Of a stretch of 15,288 nucleotides of DNA, positions 1-7,539 are shown piece after piece (positions within the stretch are counted from its first letter, which is position 1; each line of letters starts with the position of its first letter). This stretch comes from an uncultured Bacteroides sp. (GTDB lineage Bacteria > Bacteroidota > Bacteroidia > Bacteroidales > Bacteroidaceae): positions 1-15,288 of the forward strand of contig CAKUYM010000071.1 in the NCBI GenBank assembly GCA_934716785.1, given 5' to 3'. The notes beneath the pieces were generated by a model. The model saw nothing but the letters and a program-made list of their open reading frames with translations, had not been told where the DNA came from and searched no databases. A program made the translations under genes and the position numbers.

Positions 1-94
1 GCGTGAGACATTGGATAAGATGATCGAACGCCTGGAAGAGTTTGATGACGTGCAGACAGTTTATACAAACATGAAACCTGAAGGCGAAGAATAA
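1..94 (+). CDS. YebC/PmpR-family regulator, C-terminal 30 residues (partial)
   Basis: The second frame is open from base 2 to a TAA at 92-94 and encodes the last 30 residues of a protein whose start lies outside the window. The tail reads ...ERLEEFDDVQTVYTNM and ends in an acidic GEE. A 'leucine/acidic - DVQ - VY-N' ending is typical of the YebC/PmpR/TACO1 family, in which the last domain closes with a helix-strand segment of this kind. These proteins act as transcription regulators or, as shown more recently, as translation factors that help ribosomes at difficult sequences. Only the tail is visible, so this is a family assignment by motif. The next gene starts 9 bases after the stop, so the two are probably co-transcribed. 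Confidence 0.7.
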   Translation, partial: RETLDKMIERLEEFDDVQTVYTNMKPEGEE

Positions 95-103
95 AGAGCT
101 GTT

Positions 104-349
104 ATGGAATATGTTTATAAAACAAAAGGCACTTGCAGTACGAACATCGAACTGAATGTAGAAGACGGTGTAGTGAAGGAAGTGACCTTTTGGGGCGGAT
201 GTAACGGTAATCTGCAAGGACTTTCGCGCTTGGTAAAAGGCATGAAGGTGGAAGAAGTGATTGCCAGACTTGAAGGTGTGCGTTGCGGCAGCCGACCGAC
301 ATCTTGTCCCGACCAACTGTGTCATGCATTGCACGAGATGGGATATTAA
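104..349 (+). CDS. TSCPD domain protein (TIGR03905-like), 81 aa
   Basis: A small soluble protein of 81 residues with five cysteines (C11, C33, C61, C68, C73). The C-terminal TSCPD motif that names the family (residues 66-70) and the WGGCNGN segment at 30-36 are both present. The family resembles the C-terminal cysteine-rich region of B12-dependent ribonucleotide reductases, and free-standing copies like this one are common in Bacteroidetes and Firmicutes. Metal binding or nucleotide-related redox roles are suspected from that relation, but I know of no proven function. The length is normal for the family and the ATG at 104 is the natural start, 9 bases after the YebC-like stop, suggesting one transcript. 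A palindromic element (371-440) begins 21 bases after its stop. Confidence 0.85.
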   Translation: MEYVYKTKGTCSTNIELNVEDGVVKEVTFWGGCNGNLQGLSRLVKGMKVEEVIARLEGVRCGSRPTSCPDQLCHALHEMGY

Positions 350-370
350 TTAGTCGACATTTTTATATTC

Positions 371-440
371 GGGCACGGATTACGCGGATTGCACGGTTTT
401 ATTCTCGAATGAAACTGTGAGTCCATGTAATCCGTGCCTG
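371..440. repeat. Imperfect palindromic intergenic element, copy 1
   Basis: Two ~29-base arms, 371-399 and 412-440, are near-complementary around a 12-base loop. With one bulge about 24 base pairs can form, including an uninterrupted GGCACGGATTAC block near the base of the stem. Within the arms a 9-base unit of type CRCGGATTR repeats in tandem. The outer right end (TGTAATCCGTGCCTG) is almost the same as that of the element at 6125-6204, so the two belong to one dispersed family. It lies just after the TSCPD gene and would form a large 3' hairpin in its transcript, but no T run follows, so it is not a standard intrinsic terminator. Confidence 0.75.
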
Positions 441-470
441 TTTTCATATACTTACTTGTCGGTATTTTGA

Positions 471-489
471 ACCGAAATCACCTTTCGGT
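471..489. promoter_or_regulatory. Dyad ACCGAAA-N5-TTTCGGT, candidate mntH operator
   Basis: A perfect 7-bp inverted repeat with a 5-base spacer lies 14 bases upstream of the predicted mntH -7 box and overlaps where the -33 element should be. It is upstream of the expected transcription start, so it would act as DNA rather than as an RNA hairpin. Its 19-bp size suits a dimeric metal-responsive repressor of the DtxR/MntR kind. That identity is inference. Confidence 0.4.
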
Positions 490-503
490 CGTTATTTATT
501 ATG

Positions 504-511
504 TATATTTG
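504..511 (+). promoter_or_regulatory. mntH promoter, -7 box TATATTTG
   Basis: This matches the Bacteroides -7 consensus TAnnTTTG exactly and lies 25 bases before the ATG at 536. It implies a short leader and rules out the longer in-frame GTG start at 434, which would be upstream of the transcript. No clear -33 TTTG is present (TTTC at 483-486 is the closest). Confidence 0.6.
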
Positions 512-535
512 TGCCGGATATACTATTATGTAGAA

Positions 536-1789
536 ATGAAGAATATTTTTCAAGATTTAAAACGCAAAGACCATAAACGCTATCTGGGCGGGTTGGACGT
601 GTTCAGATATATCGGTCCCGGACTCTTGGTAACGGTAGGATTTATCGATCCGGGGAATTGGGCGTCTAACTTCGCTGCTGGTTCCGAGTTCGGGTATTCG
701 CTTCTTTGGGTAGTCACCCTGTCCACTATCATGTTGATTATACTTCAACATAACGTTGCTCATCTGGGAATCGTTACCGGGCTTTGCCTTTCGGAAGCAG
801 CCACAAGGTACACCCCCAAATGGATATCCCGCCCTATACTTGGCACGGCAGTGTTGGCTTCTATTTCCACCTCGTTGGCAGAGATTCTGGGTGGTGCCAT
901 TGCGTTGGAAATGCTGTTGGATATTCCTATTATATGGGGGGCTGTATTGACAACGCTTTTTGTCTTCATCATGCTTTTCACCAATTCTTATAAGAAGATA
1001 GAGCGCTCTATCATTGCATTCGTCTCCGTCATCGGGCTCTCTTTTATTTATGAGCTGTTTCTGGTAGAGATAGACTGGCCGGCAGCAACGGCCGGATGGG
1101 TGACTCCGTCATTTCCTAAGGGAAGTATGTTGATTATCATGAGTGTGCTCGGAGCAGTGGTGATGCCTCATAATCTGTTTCTTCATTCGGAGGTGATACA
1201 GAGCCATGAGTATAATAAGAAAGACGATGCGTCGATAAAGAAAGTGTTGAAGTACGAGTTATTTGATACACTGTTCTCAATGATTGTCGGTTGGGCGATT
1301 AATAGCGCAATGATTCTGTTGGCAGCCGCTACATTCTTCAAAAGCGGTATTCAGGTGGAGGAGTTGCAACAGGCCAAGTCGCTGCTCGATCCCCTGTTGG
1401 GAAGCAATGCCGCGATTGTATTCGCGTTAGCCCTGCTGATGGCGGGTGTCTCTTCTACTATCACGAGCGGCATGGCGGCAGGTTCTATCTTTGCGGGTAT
1501 TTTCGGTGAGTCCTATCATATTAAGGATAGTCACTCGCAGGTCGGAGTATTCCTGTCTTTGGGCATTGCTTTGCTGCTGATATTCTTTATCGGAGACCCT
1601 TTCAAGGGATTGATCATTTCGCAGATGGTGCTTAGTATCCAATTGCCCTTTACGGTATTCCTGCAGGTGGGGCTTACTTCCTCCCGAAAGGTGATGGGCG
1701 ATTACGCGAACAGTCGTTGGAGTACTTTTGTGCTGTACACGATTGCGGTTATAGTGTCGGTGCTGAATATCATGCTGTTGTTCTCATAA
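536..1789 (+). CDS. mntH: Nramp-family divalent metal (Mn2+/Fe2+) transporter MntH
   Basis: An integral inner-membrane protein of 417 residues that imports Mn2+ or Fe2+ coupled to protons. TM1 carries the metal-binding DPGN motif (D38-N41, followed by W42). TM6 carries GAVVMPHN, with A207, M210 and H212 in the positions known from Nramp structures. The methionine supports transition-metal selectivity rather than the Mg2+-type Nramp relatives. A LAEILGGAIAL segment (about 114-124) matches TM3. The reading frame continues upstream to a GTG at 434, but that codon lies inside a palindromic repeat and before the -7 box at 504-511. The ATG at 536 (MKNIFQDLKR) gives the family's normal length. A dyad at 471-489 may be a metal-responsive operator. 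The next gene begins 42 bases downstream and may be co-transcribed. Confidence 0.92.
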   Translation: MKNIFQDLKRKDHKRYLGGLDVFRYIGPGLLVTVGFIDPGNWASNFAAGSEFGYSLLWVVTLSTIMLIILQHNVAHLGIVTGLCLSEAATRYTPKWISRPILGTAVLASISTSLAEILGGAIALEMLLDIPIIWGAVLTTLFVFIMLFTNSYKKIERSIIAFVSVIGLSFIYELFLVEIDWPAATAGWVTPSFPKGSMLIIMSVLGAVVMPHNLFLHSEVIQSHEYNKKDDASIKKVLKYELFDTLFSMIVGWAINSAMILLAAATFFKSGIQVEELQQAKSLLDPLLGSNAAIVFALALLMAGVSSTITSGMAAGSIFAGIFGESYHIKDSHSQVGVFLSLGIALLLIFFIGDPFKGLIISQMVLSIQLPFTVFLQVGLTSSRKVMGDYANSRWSTFVLYTIAVIVSVLNIMLLFS

Positions 1790-1831
1790 AACAGCCGTTT
1801 TGCGGAAAACAAGAAGAAAAGGAAAAGAAGT

Positions 1832-2290
1832 ATGGAAGATAGAGTGCAAAAAGCGGTAGAGCTTTTCATGAGTGGATATAACTGCTCGCAGTCCGTTGTG
1901 GCTGCCTTTGCCGACATGTATGGATTTACGCAGGAACAAGCATTGCGCATGAGTGCTTCTTTCGGTGGCGGGATAGGCCGGATGCGTGAGATTTGCGGCG
2001 CTGCCTGCGGAATGTTCTTGTTGGCAGGTCTGGAGACCGGAGCAACGGAAGCTACCGACCGGGAGGGCAAGGCTGCCAATTATGCGGTAGTGCAGGAATT
2101 GGCGGCCGAATTCAAGAAGCGCAAAGGCTCATTGATTTGCCGCGAACTGTTGGGGTTGAGGAAAAAGGAACCGCTTTCCGCTATGCCCGAAGAGCGTAAT
2201 GCTCAGTATTATAGCAAACGCCCCTGCGCGAGGATGGTGGAGGAGGCGGCAAGAATCTGGGCTGAATATCTCGAAAGACACCCTAAATGA
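1832..2290 (+). CDS. C_GCAxxG_C_C family protein (putative redox protein), 152 aa
   Basis: A soluble 152-residue protein with the cysteine pattern of the C_GCAxxG_C_C family: C18 in YNCSQS, C55 and C59 in the EICGAACG segment after a glycine-rich stretch (FGGGIGRM), C103 in LICRELLG and C132 in RPCARMV. The family was defined by these spaced cysteines. Members often lie near redox or metal genes and are thought to bind a metal or cofactor or undergo disulfide chemistry, but no reaction is established here. The ATG at 1832 follows a purine-rich stretch (AAGAAGAAAAGGAAAAGAAG). The gene sits 42 bases behind mntH on the same strand with no visible terminator between, so shared expression with metal import is plausible. 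Confidence 0.85.
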   Translation: MEDRVQKAVELFMSGYNCSQSVVAAFADMYGFTQEQALRMSASFGGGIGRMREICGAACGMFLLAGLETGATEATDREGKAANYAVVQELAAEFKKRKGSLICRELLGLRKKEPLSAMPEERNAQYYSKRPCARMVEEAARIWAEYLERHPK

Positions 2291-2340
2291 GATAAAATTG
2301 CTTTTTTTATTACAAAATCAGCAAAAAAACGCATGATAAA

Positions 2341-2354
2341 ATGTTATATAACAT
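2341..2354. promoter_or_regulatory. Perfect 14-bp palindrome ATGTTATATAACAT, candidate operator
   Basis: Fully self-complementary, it ends 9 bases before the -7 box at 2364-2371 and so occupies the promoter spacer and -33 region of the small winged-helix gene. A repressor site, possibly for autoregulation, would fit. AT-rich palindromes also arise by chance. Confidence 0.35.
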
Positions 2355-2363
2355 AAAAATAAC

Positions 2364-2371
2364 TATCTTTG
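2364..2371 (+). promoter_or_regulatory. Promoter -7 box TATCTTTG of the winged-helix gene
   Basis: An exact match to the Bacteroides TAnnTTTG -7 box, 73 bases before the ATG at 2445. The leader would be about 65 bases. No clear -33 box is seen. Confidence 0.6.
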
Positions 2372-2444
2372 TCCTCGAAATAAAATCAGAAGGTCTTTAA
2401 CGTCCGGATGATTTAAAGCATGTCTAACTAAAATTTCAAAGCAA

Positions 2445-2645
2445 ATGTTGAAAGAAAAAGCAGGTGTAACTGCAGGTGTTATTTGGAATGCACTGAATGA
2501 AACTGAAGGAATGACTGCCAAGCAACTAAAAAAGGCAACAAAGTTGATTGACAAAGATCTGTTCCTTGGACTTGGCTGGTTATTGAGAGAAGACAAAGTC
2601 TCTGTGGAAGAAGTAAAAGGTGAACTTTTCATCAAATTGATCTAA
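2445..2645 (+). CDS. Small winged helix-turn-helix protein (DUF2582-like), 66 aa
   Basis: A single compact domain of 66 residues. The pattern is a first helix (AGVTAGVIWNALN), the MTAKQLKKATKL helix-turn-helix, a third helix containing LFLGLGWLLRE, and a C-terminal beta wing (KVSVEEVKGELFIKLI). This matches the stand-alone wHTH proteins (DUF2582 type) common in Bacteroidales. DNA binding is inferred from the fold and the target is unknown. Its own promoter (-7 box at 2364) and a strong terminator at 2668-2716 mark it as a monocistronic unit with a highly expressed look. A perfect palindrome in its promoter could be an autoregulatory site. Confidence 0.85.
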   Translation: MLKEKAGVTAGVIWNALNETEGMTAKQLKKATKLIDKDLFLGLGWLLREDKVSVEEVKGELFIKLI

Positions 2646-2667
2646 GCGAACAATTCACTTAAGTAAT

Positions 2668-2716
2668 AAAAAATGCGTTGATACATTGTCAGAATGTTAT
2701 CAACGCATTTTTTTTT
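2668..2716 (+). terminator. Intrinsic terminator after the winged-helix gene
   Basis: A perfect 16-bp stem (AAAAAATGCGTTGATA at 2668-2683 with its complement at 2698-2713) closes a 14-base loop and runs into a T tract to 2716. The matching A tract on the left would let it work in both directions, and it insulates lepA. Confidence 0.92.
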
Positions 2717-2731
2717 GTTCTGTCATTTACG

Positions 2732-2739
2732 TATCTTTG
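2732..2739 (+). promoter_or_regulatory. lepA promoter, -7 box TATCTTTG
   Basis: An exact TAnnTTTG match, 33 bases before the lepA ATG and immediately after the preceding terminator. The T-rich terminator tail lies where the -33 element would be. Confidence 0.65.
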
Positions 2740-2772
2740 CCCCCTAAAAAGATAAAATAATAAGAATTCAGA

Positions 2773-4554
2773 ATGAAGAATATACGCAATTTTTGCATTA
2801 TTGCTCATATTGACCACGGCAAGTCGACTTTGGCCGATCGTTTGTTGGAGTTTACCAAGACCATCCAGGTGACCGAAGGACAGATGCTTGATAACATGGA
2901 TTTGGAGAAGGAAAGAGGAATTACCATCAAGAGCCATGCTATCCAGATGGAATATATCTATAAAGGTGAAAAATATATCCTCAATCTGATTGATACTCCG
3001 GGGCATGTGGACTTCTCGTATGAGGTGTCTCGCTCGATTGCCGCTTGCGAGGGTGCATTGCTTATTGTCGATGCGTCGCAGGGCGTGCAGGCACAGACCA
3101 TCTCTAACTTATATATGGCTATCGAGCACGATCTCGAAATCATTCCGGTAATCAATAAATGCGATATGGTGAGCGCCAATCCCGATGAGGTGGAAGATGA
3201 GATTATAGATCTGCTGGGCTGTAAACGCGAGGAGATAATTCGTGCATCGGGAAAAACGGGTATGGGCGTTGAAGAGATACTTGCAGCCGTTATCGAACGC
3301 ATTCCTCATCCCGAAGGAGACGAGGATGCTCCGTTGCAGGCGTTGATTTTCGATTCTGTGTTCAACTCTTTCCGTGGGATTATCGCTTATTTCAAGATAG
3401 AGAACGGAGTTATCCGCAAGGGCGATAAGGTAAAGTTCTTCAATACGGGAAAGGAATATGATGCCGATGAGGTGGGGGTACTGAAGATGGATATGGTTCC
3501 CCGCGACGAACTTCGTACGGGAGATGTGGGATATATTATTTCCGGTATCAAGACATCCAAAGAGGTGAAAGTGGGAGATACCATCACGCATATCGCCCGT
3601 CCGTGCGACAAGGCTATTGCCGGTTTTGAGGAAGTAAAACCGATGGTGTTTGCCGGAGTCTATCCGATTGAAGCGGAAGATTTTGAAGACCTTCGCGCGT
3701 CTTTGGAAAAACTGCAACTGAATGATGCTTCTCTGACATTCCAACCGGAGTCTTCGTTGGCGTTGGGCTTTGGTTTCCGTTGCGGGTTCTTGGGCTTGCT
3801 CCATATGGAGATTGTGCAGGAACGGTTGGATCGCGAGTTTAACATGAATGTGATTACTACCGTGCCGAATGTGTCATACCATATATATGACAAGCAGGGC
3901 AATATGAAGGAAGTGCACAATCCGGGCGGTATGCCCGACCCGACCATGATTGACCATATCGAGGAGCCGTATATCAAAGCTTCCATCATTACAACGACCG
4001 ATTATATCGGCCCTATCATGACACTTTGTTTGGGTAAACGCGGGGAGCTTATCAAGCAGGAGTATATTTCCGGCAATCGTGTGGAGATATATTATAATAT
4101 GCCTTTGGGGGAGATTGTCATCGACTTCTATGATAAGTTGAAGAGTATCTCCAAAGGATATGCTTCGTTTGATTATCATCCGAATGGTTTCCGTACTTCC
4201 AAGTTGGTGAAACTTGATATCTTGCTGAATGGCGAACCGGTGGACGCTTTGTCTACATTGACTCATATTGACAATGCGTATGATATGGGCAGACGGATGT
4301 GCGAGAAGTTAAAGGAATTGATTCCTCGCCAACAGTTTGATATCGCCATTCAGGCGGCTATCGGAGCGAAGATTATCTCGCGCGAGACAATCAAGGCAGT
4401 CCGTAAGGATGTGACGGCGAAATGTTACGGTGGCGACGTGAGCCGTAAACGAAAGCTGCTTGAAAAGCAGAAAAGAGGTAAGAAACGAATGAAGCAGATC
4501 GGTAATGTGGAAGTTCCCCAAAAGGCTTTCCTTGCCGTACTGAAACTGGATTAA
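2773..4554 (+). CDS. lepA: Elongation factor 4 (LepA), translational GTPase
   Basis: A 593-residue ribosome-associated GTPase implicated in ribosome assembly or initiation and, in older work, back-translocation. The G domain shows G1 AHIDHGKST (11-19), G2 RGIT (48-51), G3 DTPGH (74-78) and G4 NKCD (128-131). It is followed by the beta-barrel domain II and the EF-G-like domains III and V. The LepA-specific C-terminal domain ends in a very basic segment ([19 protein letters not shown]) and the typical [16 protein letters not shown] tail. Domain IV of EF-G is absent, as expected for LepA. Length is normal and the ATG at 2773 gives the standard [16 protein letters not shown] start. It is flanked by its own promoter and terminator. 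Long open frames on the opposite strand here are codon-bias shadows. Confidence 0.98.
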   Translation: MKNIRNFCIIAHIDHGKSTLADRLLEFTKTIQVTEGQMLDNMDLEKERGITIKSHAIQMEYIYKGEKYILNLIDTPGHVDFSYEVSRSIAACEGALLIVDASQGVQAQTISNLYMAIEHDLEIIPVINKCDMVSANPDEVEDEIIDLLGCKREEIIRASGKTGMGVEEILAAVIERIPHPEGDEDAPLQALIFDSVFNSFRGIIAYFKIENGVIRKGDKVKFFNTGKEYDADEVGVLKMDMVPRDELRTGDVGYIISGIKTSKEVKVGDTITHIARPCDKAIAGFEEVKPMVFAGVYPIEAEDFEDLRASLEKLQLNDASLTFQPESSLALGFGFRCGFLGLLHMEIVQERLDREFNMNVITTVPNVSYHIYDKQGNMKEVHNPGGMPDPTMIDHIEEPYIKASIITTTDYIGPIMTLCLGKRGELIKQEYISGNRVEIYYNMPLGEIVIDFYDKLKSISKGYASFDYHPNGFRTSKLVKLDILLNGEPVDALSTLTHIDNAYDMGRRMCEKLKELIPRQQFDIAIQAAIGAKIISRETIKAVRKDVTAKCYGGDVSRKRKLLEKQKRGKKRMKQIGNVEVPQKAFLAVLKLD

Positions 4555-4561
4555 AATAGGA

Positions 4562-4616
4562 CCGCAAGCAATTTCTTCAGAGATATATTCTGAACGGGTT
4601 GACTTGCGGCTTTTTT
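4562..4616 (+). terminator. lepA intrinsic terminator
   Basis: CCGCAAG (4562-4568) pairs with CTTGCGG (4603-4609), followed by C and six T. The 34-base loop is long, but the GC-rich stem and T run 7 bases after the lepA stop fit a terminator. Confidence 0.75.
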
Positions 4617-4671
4617 ATATCAAAACCCTACTCGGATAGCTTAAAACCATATTAATCAGGAGTGCTTTTTG

Positions 4672-4678
4672 TACTTTG
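4672..4678 (+). promoter_or_regulatory. Possible nhaA promoter (TACTTTG)
   Basis: TACTTTG is one base short of TAnnTTTG and lies 82 bases before the nhaA ATG. A second partial match, TATATTG, is at 4724-4730. The sequence alone does not decide which is used. Confidence 0.3.
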
Positions 4679-4760
4679 GAACAAAAAAATGCATGAAAAG
4701 GCTATACTGATTGGAAAAATTCCTATATTGCAAACTATAATACTATAAAAACATTTCCTT

Positions 4761-6080
4761 ATGACAATATTGCGGACCATGCGGAACTTCTCGTCTATGA
4801 ACATTGCAGCGAGTGTTCTTTTATTTCTGGCAGCTATTTCGGCAGCTATCATTGCAAATTCTTCGGTAGCTCCGGTGTATCAAGAGTTCTTGTCACACGA
4901 ACTTCATTTGCGGATTGGCGATTTTAATCTGCTATCGCATGGCGGAGAGAATCTGCGGATGATAGAGTTCATCAATGATGGCTTGATGACGATTTTCTTT
5001 CTGTTGGTGGGGCTGGAGATAAAACGAGAATTGTTAGTCGGAGAACTTTCTTCTTTCCGCAAGGCGGCATTGCCTTTTATTGCTGCTTGCGGCGGCATGC
5101 TGGTTCCGGTAATAATATATGTGTTGATTTGCCCTCCGGGCAGCGATGGCGGACAAGGGCTTGCCATCCCGATGGCAACGGACATTGCTTTCTCGTTGGG
5201 AGTGTTGAGCTTGTTGGGGAAGCGTGTGCCGCTAAGTCTGAAAATCTTCCTGACAGCTTTTGCGGTAGTCGATGATATCGGTGGCATTCTGGTGATAGCT
5301 ATCTTTTATAGTTCGCATGTGTCTTATGGTTATCTTCTTGTAGCCGCGATGCTCTATGTCTTGCTTTATTTTATAGGAAAACGGGGAGCGACAAATAAGA
5401 TTTTCTTCTTGGTGATCGGCGTGGTTATCTGGTATTTATTCCTACAATCGGGCATTCACAGCACAATCTCCGGAGTTATCCTGGCTTTTGTCATTCCGGC
5501 GAAACCCCGCTTGGATGTAGGGAAGTATATTGAACATATCCGTCACACGATAGCTGCTTTCCCGACAATGGGGGTGGGAAGTATCGTGCTGACTAACGAG
5601 CAGATAGCCAAACTGAAAGAGGTGGAGTCGGCTTCCGACCGTGTGATTAGTCCGTTGCAATCATTGGAGGACAACCTGCATGGAGCGGTCAATTATTTGA
5701 TTCTTCCGCTTTTTGCCTTTGTCAATGCAGGTGTCGTATTCAGCGGTGACGGTGAGCTGGCAGGCAATGTAGGCACTGCGGTGGCTGCCGGATTATTGTT
5801 GGGGAAATTCATAGGTATCTATTTGTTCACTTGGTTGGTCATCAGGATAAAATTGACCCCCAGACCATTGGGCATGAACTGGATGAATCTTGCCGGGGTT
5901 GCATTGTTGGGTGGTATTGGTTTTACTGTGTCGCTATTCATAGCCAATCTTTCCTTTGGAGTCGATTCGCCGGTCTTGTTGAATCAGGCAAAGTTTGGCG
6001 TATTGTCCGGTTCCATACTTTCCGGATTGTTGGGATATCTGATACTTCGGGTAGTGCTTGCAAGAGGACAGGGGCGTTGA
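4761..6080 (+). CDS. nhaA: Na+/H+ antiporter NhaA
   Basis: A 439-residue inner-membrane antiporter that exports Na+ (or Li+) in exchange for protons. The key residues of the NhaA fold are all visible. MATDIAFSLGVLSLLG holds D141, equivalent to E. coli D133, and TAFAVVDDIGG holds the essential pair D171-D172, equivalent to D163-D164. K349 in GLLLGKFIGI corresponds to K300. The C-terminal GGIGFTVSLFIANLSF is also characteristic. The protein is about 50 residues longer than E. coli NhaA (388). The extra length is in the region around residues 245-305, between transmembrane segments, as in other Bacteroidetes copies. A second ATG (M7) is possible, but 4761 is the first in frame. The gene stands alone and a palindromic element follows its stop by 45 bases. 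Confidence 0.96.
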   Translation: MTILRTMRNFSSMNIAASVLLFLAAISAAIIANSSVAPVYQEFLSHELHLRIGDFNLLSHGGENLRMIEFINDGLMTIFFLLVGLEIKRELLVGELSSFRKAALPFIAACGGMLVPVIIYVLICPPGSDGGQGLAIPMATDIAFSLGVLSLLGKRVPLSLKIFLTAFAVVDDIGGILVIAIFYSSHVSYGYLLVAAMLYVLLYFIGKRGATNKIFFLVIGVVIWYLFLQSGIHSTISGVILAFVIPAKPRLDVGKYIEHIRHTIAAFPTMGVGSIVLTNEQIAKLKEVESASDRVISPLQSLEDNLHGAVNYLILPLFAFVNAGVVFSGDGELAGNVGTAVAAGLLLGKFIGIYLFTWLVIRIKLTPRPLGMNWMNLAGVALLGGIGFTVSLFIANLSFGVDSPVLLNQAKFGVLSGSILSGLLGYLILRVVLARGQGR

Positions 6081-6124
6081 TGGAAACAGGAAGGCATTGC
6101 TGCGAACTGTGATATCATATATTT

Positions 6125-6204
6125 TCAGGCGCAGATTATACATGCATGGTTTCTGAGTTGTACATATCTCATAAAACCGTGAAATCAGTATAATCTGTGC
6201 CTGA
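6125..6204. repeat. Imperfect palindromic intergenic element, copy 2
   Basis: Arms starting TCAGGCGCAGATTATAC (6125-6141) and ending GTATAATCTGTGCCTGA (6188-6204) are complementary with one G-T type mismatch. An inner part (GGTTT...AAACC, CTGAG...CTCAT) extends the stem. The right end is 13/15 identical to that of the element at 371-440. It lies downstream of nhaA and upstream of the 3' end of the convergent rmuC, with no T run after it, so it is REP-like rather than a plain terminator. Confidence 0.75.
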
Positions 6205-6214
6205 TTTTATTATT

Positions 6215-6250
6215 CTGTGATGTCCTATTATATACTGTGGTGTCCTATTG
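6215..6250. repeat. Short direct repeat CTGTGRTGTCCTATTR, two copies
   Basis: Copies at 6215-6230 and 6235-6250, 20 bases apart, with a decayed third copy starting near 6253. They lie in the convergent nhaA/rmuC intergenic gap, next to the palindromic element. No function can be assigned. Confidence 0.5.
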
Positions 6251-6303
6251 TTCTGTTATGGTATTTTATTGTTACGTTTTATTGTTTAGTTATGATTATT
6301 GTA

Positions 6304-7539
6304 TCAGTCTGTAAGATCATCATCTATTCCGTCAATCGGCAGAATCTTTTGGCTTTCTTCGTGCGGTAACTGCTCCACTTGCCGTAGTTTCCGTTCGATG
6401 GCACGTGTCCGTTTGCCCATAACCTCTTCCAGTTGGTCGCCGGCACTTTGCAGATTCTTTTGCACCTTCTCAAGCAATCCGCCGAACTTGCCGAATTCCG
6501 TTTTGACAGCTCCTAATACCGTCCATACTTCTCCGGTACGCTTTTGAATGGCGAGAGTACGGAAGCCCATTTGGAGACTATTCAAAATAGCCCCCAATGT
6601 GGTAGGTCCGGTCACAACGATTTTATATTCTTTCTGAAGTGTCTCAACAAGACTCGTTCTACGGATTACTTCAGCATAAATGCTTTCGAAAGGTAAAAAC
6701 ATGATAGCGAAATCGGTGGTAAAAGGAGGATCCACATATTTGTCATGAATATCCTTGGCCATTTTCTTTATCGTGCTTTCCAACTGCTTGCCCGATGATT
6801 CCATCAATGCAGCATCTCCCGCTTCAAAAGCATCATAATATTGCTCGTATATATCCTTCGGAAATTTGGCGTCAATAGGAAGATAAACAGTGCTGTTCGT
6901 ATCATCTTTCCCCGGAAGTTTGATGGCAAACTCAACGAATTCAGTCCCGCTCTTTTTCGTCTTGACGTTGGCGTCATATTGTTCGGGACTCATCATTTGC
7001 TCTAACAAAGCACCGAGTTGCACCTCGCCGAATGTCCCCCGCATTTTTACGTTGCTCAATACTTTCTTCAAACCGCCTACATCCTGTGCCAAGGATTTCA
7101 TCTCTCCAAGTCCCTTTTGCACATTTTCAAGCTGCGAGCGTACTATCTCGAATGACTGTCCGATTCGTTCGTTCAGCGTCTTTTGCAATTTTTCCTCTAC
7201 CATCAGGCGCATATCGTCCAGACGTTTCTCGGTCGATTTAATCAGAACTTCCTGTTGGCGCGCCATCATATCGAACTTCTGCCGTTGCAACTCTCCGCTG
7301 GTCATCATATTTTTGTGCAGCGCGTCTTGCAACTGCTGCATATTCTGATTGAGCGTTTGCGTCATTTCCATGCGAAGTTCCCGGATGCTGCGGTTCAACT
7401 CCTCCCGGTTCTCCTGCATCTGCTGGCGCAAAGCCGTCTGTAACTGTTCCGCTTGAGTCTGGTTGTTGCCTTTCGTCAGTGATAATACCAACAGTATTAC
7501 CACTGATACGGCAATTACAATAAGTAGAATCAGTTCCAT
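6304..7539 (-). CDS. rmuC: DNA recombination protein RmuC
   Basis: A 411-residue protein with one N-terminal membrane anchor (MELILLIVIAVSVVILLVLS), a long coiled-coil region rich in Gln, Glu and Arg (about residues 28-150), and the C-terminal RmuC nuclease-like domain (about 160-370). The last contains VQLGALLEQMMSPEQY, VYLPIDAKFPKDIYEQY, FAIMFLPFESIYAEV and ILNSLQMGFRTLAIQK. In E. coli rmuC mutations raise inversion at short inverted repeats, so RmuC is thought to limit hairpin-dependent rearrangement. I chose the ATG at 7539. A TTG three bases upstream is in frame, but the ATG shares one base with the map stop (TGATG), a classic translational-coupling overlap. It is thus the second gene of a map-rmuC operon. 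Confidence 0.93.
   Translation of the reverse strand: MELILLIVIAVSVVILLVLSLTKGNNQTQAEQLQTALRQQMQENREELNRSIRELRMEMTQTLNQNMQQLQDALHKNMMTSGELQRQKFDMMARQQEVLIKSTEKRLDDMRLMVEEKLQKTLNERIGQSFEIVRSQLENVQKGLGEMKSLAQDVGGLKKVLSNVKMRGTFGEVQLGALLEQMMSPEQYDANVKTKKSGTEFVEFAIKLPGKDDTNSTVYLPIDAKFPKDIYEQYYDAFEAGDAALMESSGKQLESTIKKMAKDIHDKYVDPPFTTDFAIMFLPFESIYAEVIRRTSLVETLQKEYKIVVTGPTTLGAILNSLQMGFRTLAIQKRTGEVWTVLGAVKTEFGKFGGLLEKVQKNLQSAGDQLEEVMGKRTRAIERKLRQVEQLPHEESQKILPIDGIDDDLTD

Noticed and set aside
434..535. 34-residue N-terminal extension of MntH from a GTG at 434
   Set aside because: It begins inside a palindromic repeat, lies upstream of the -7 box at 504-511, and is unlike Nramp N-termini.
2301..2333. 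T-rich/A-rich pair after the C_GCAxxG gene as an intrinsic terminator
   Set aside because: The A and T runs pair only weakly and no GC stem is present.
3109..3804. 231-codon open frame antisense to lepA
   Set aside because: Low-complexity shadow of a conserved gene's codon use, with no recognisable domain, promoter or conserved feature.
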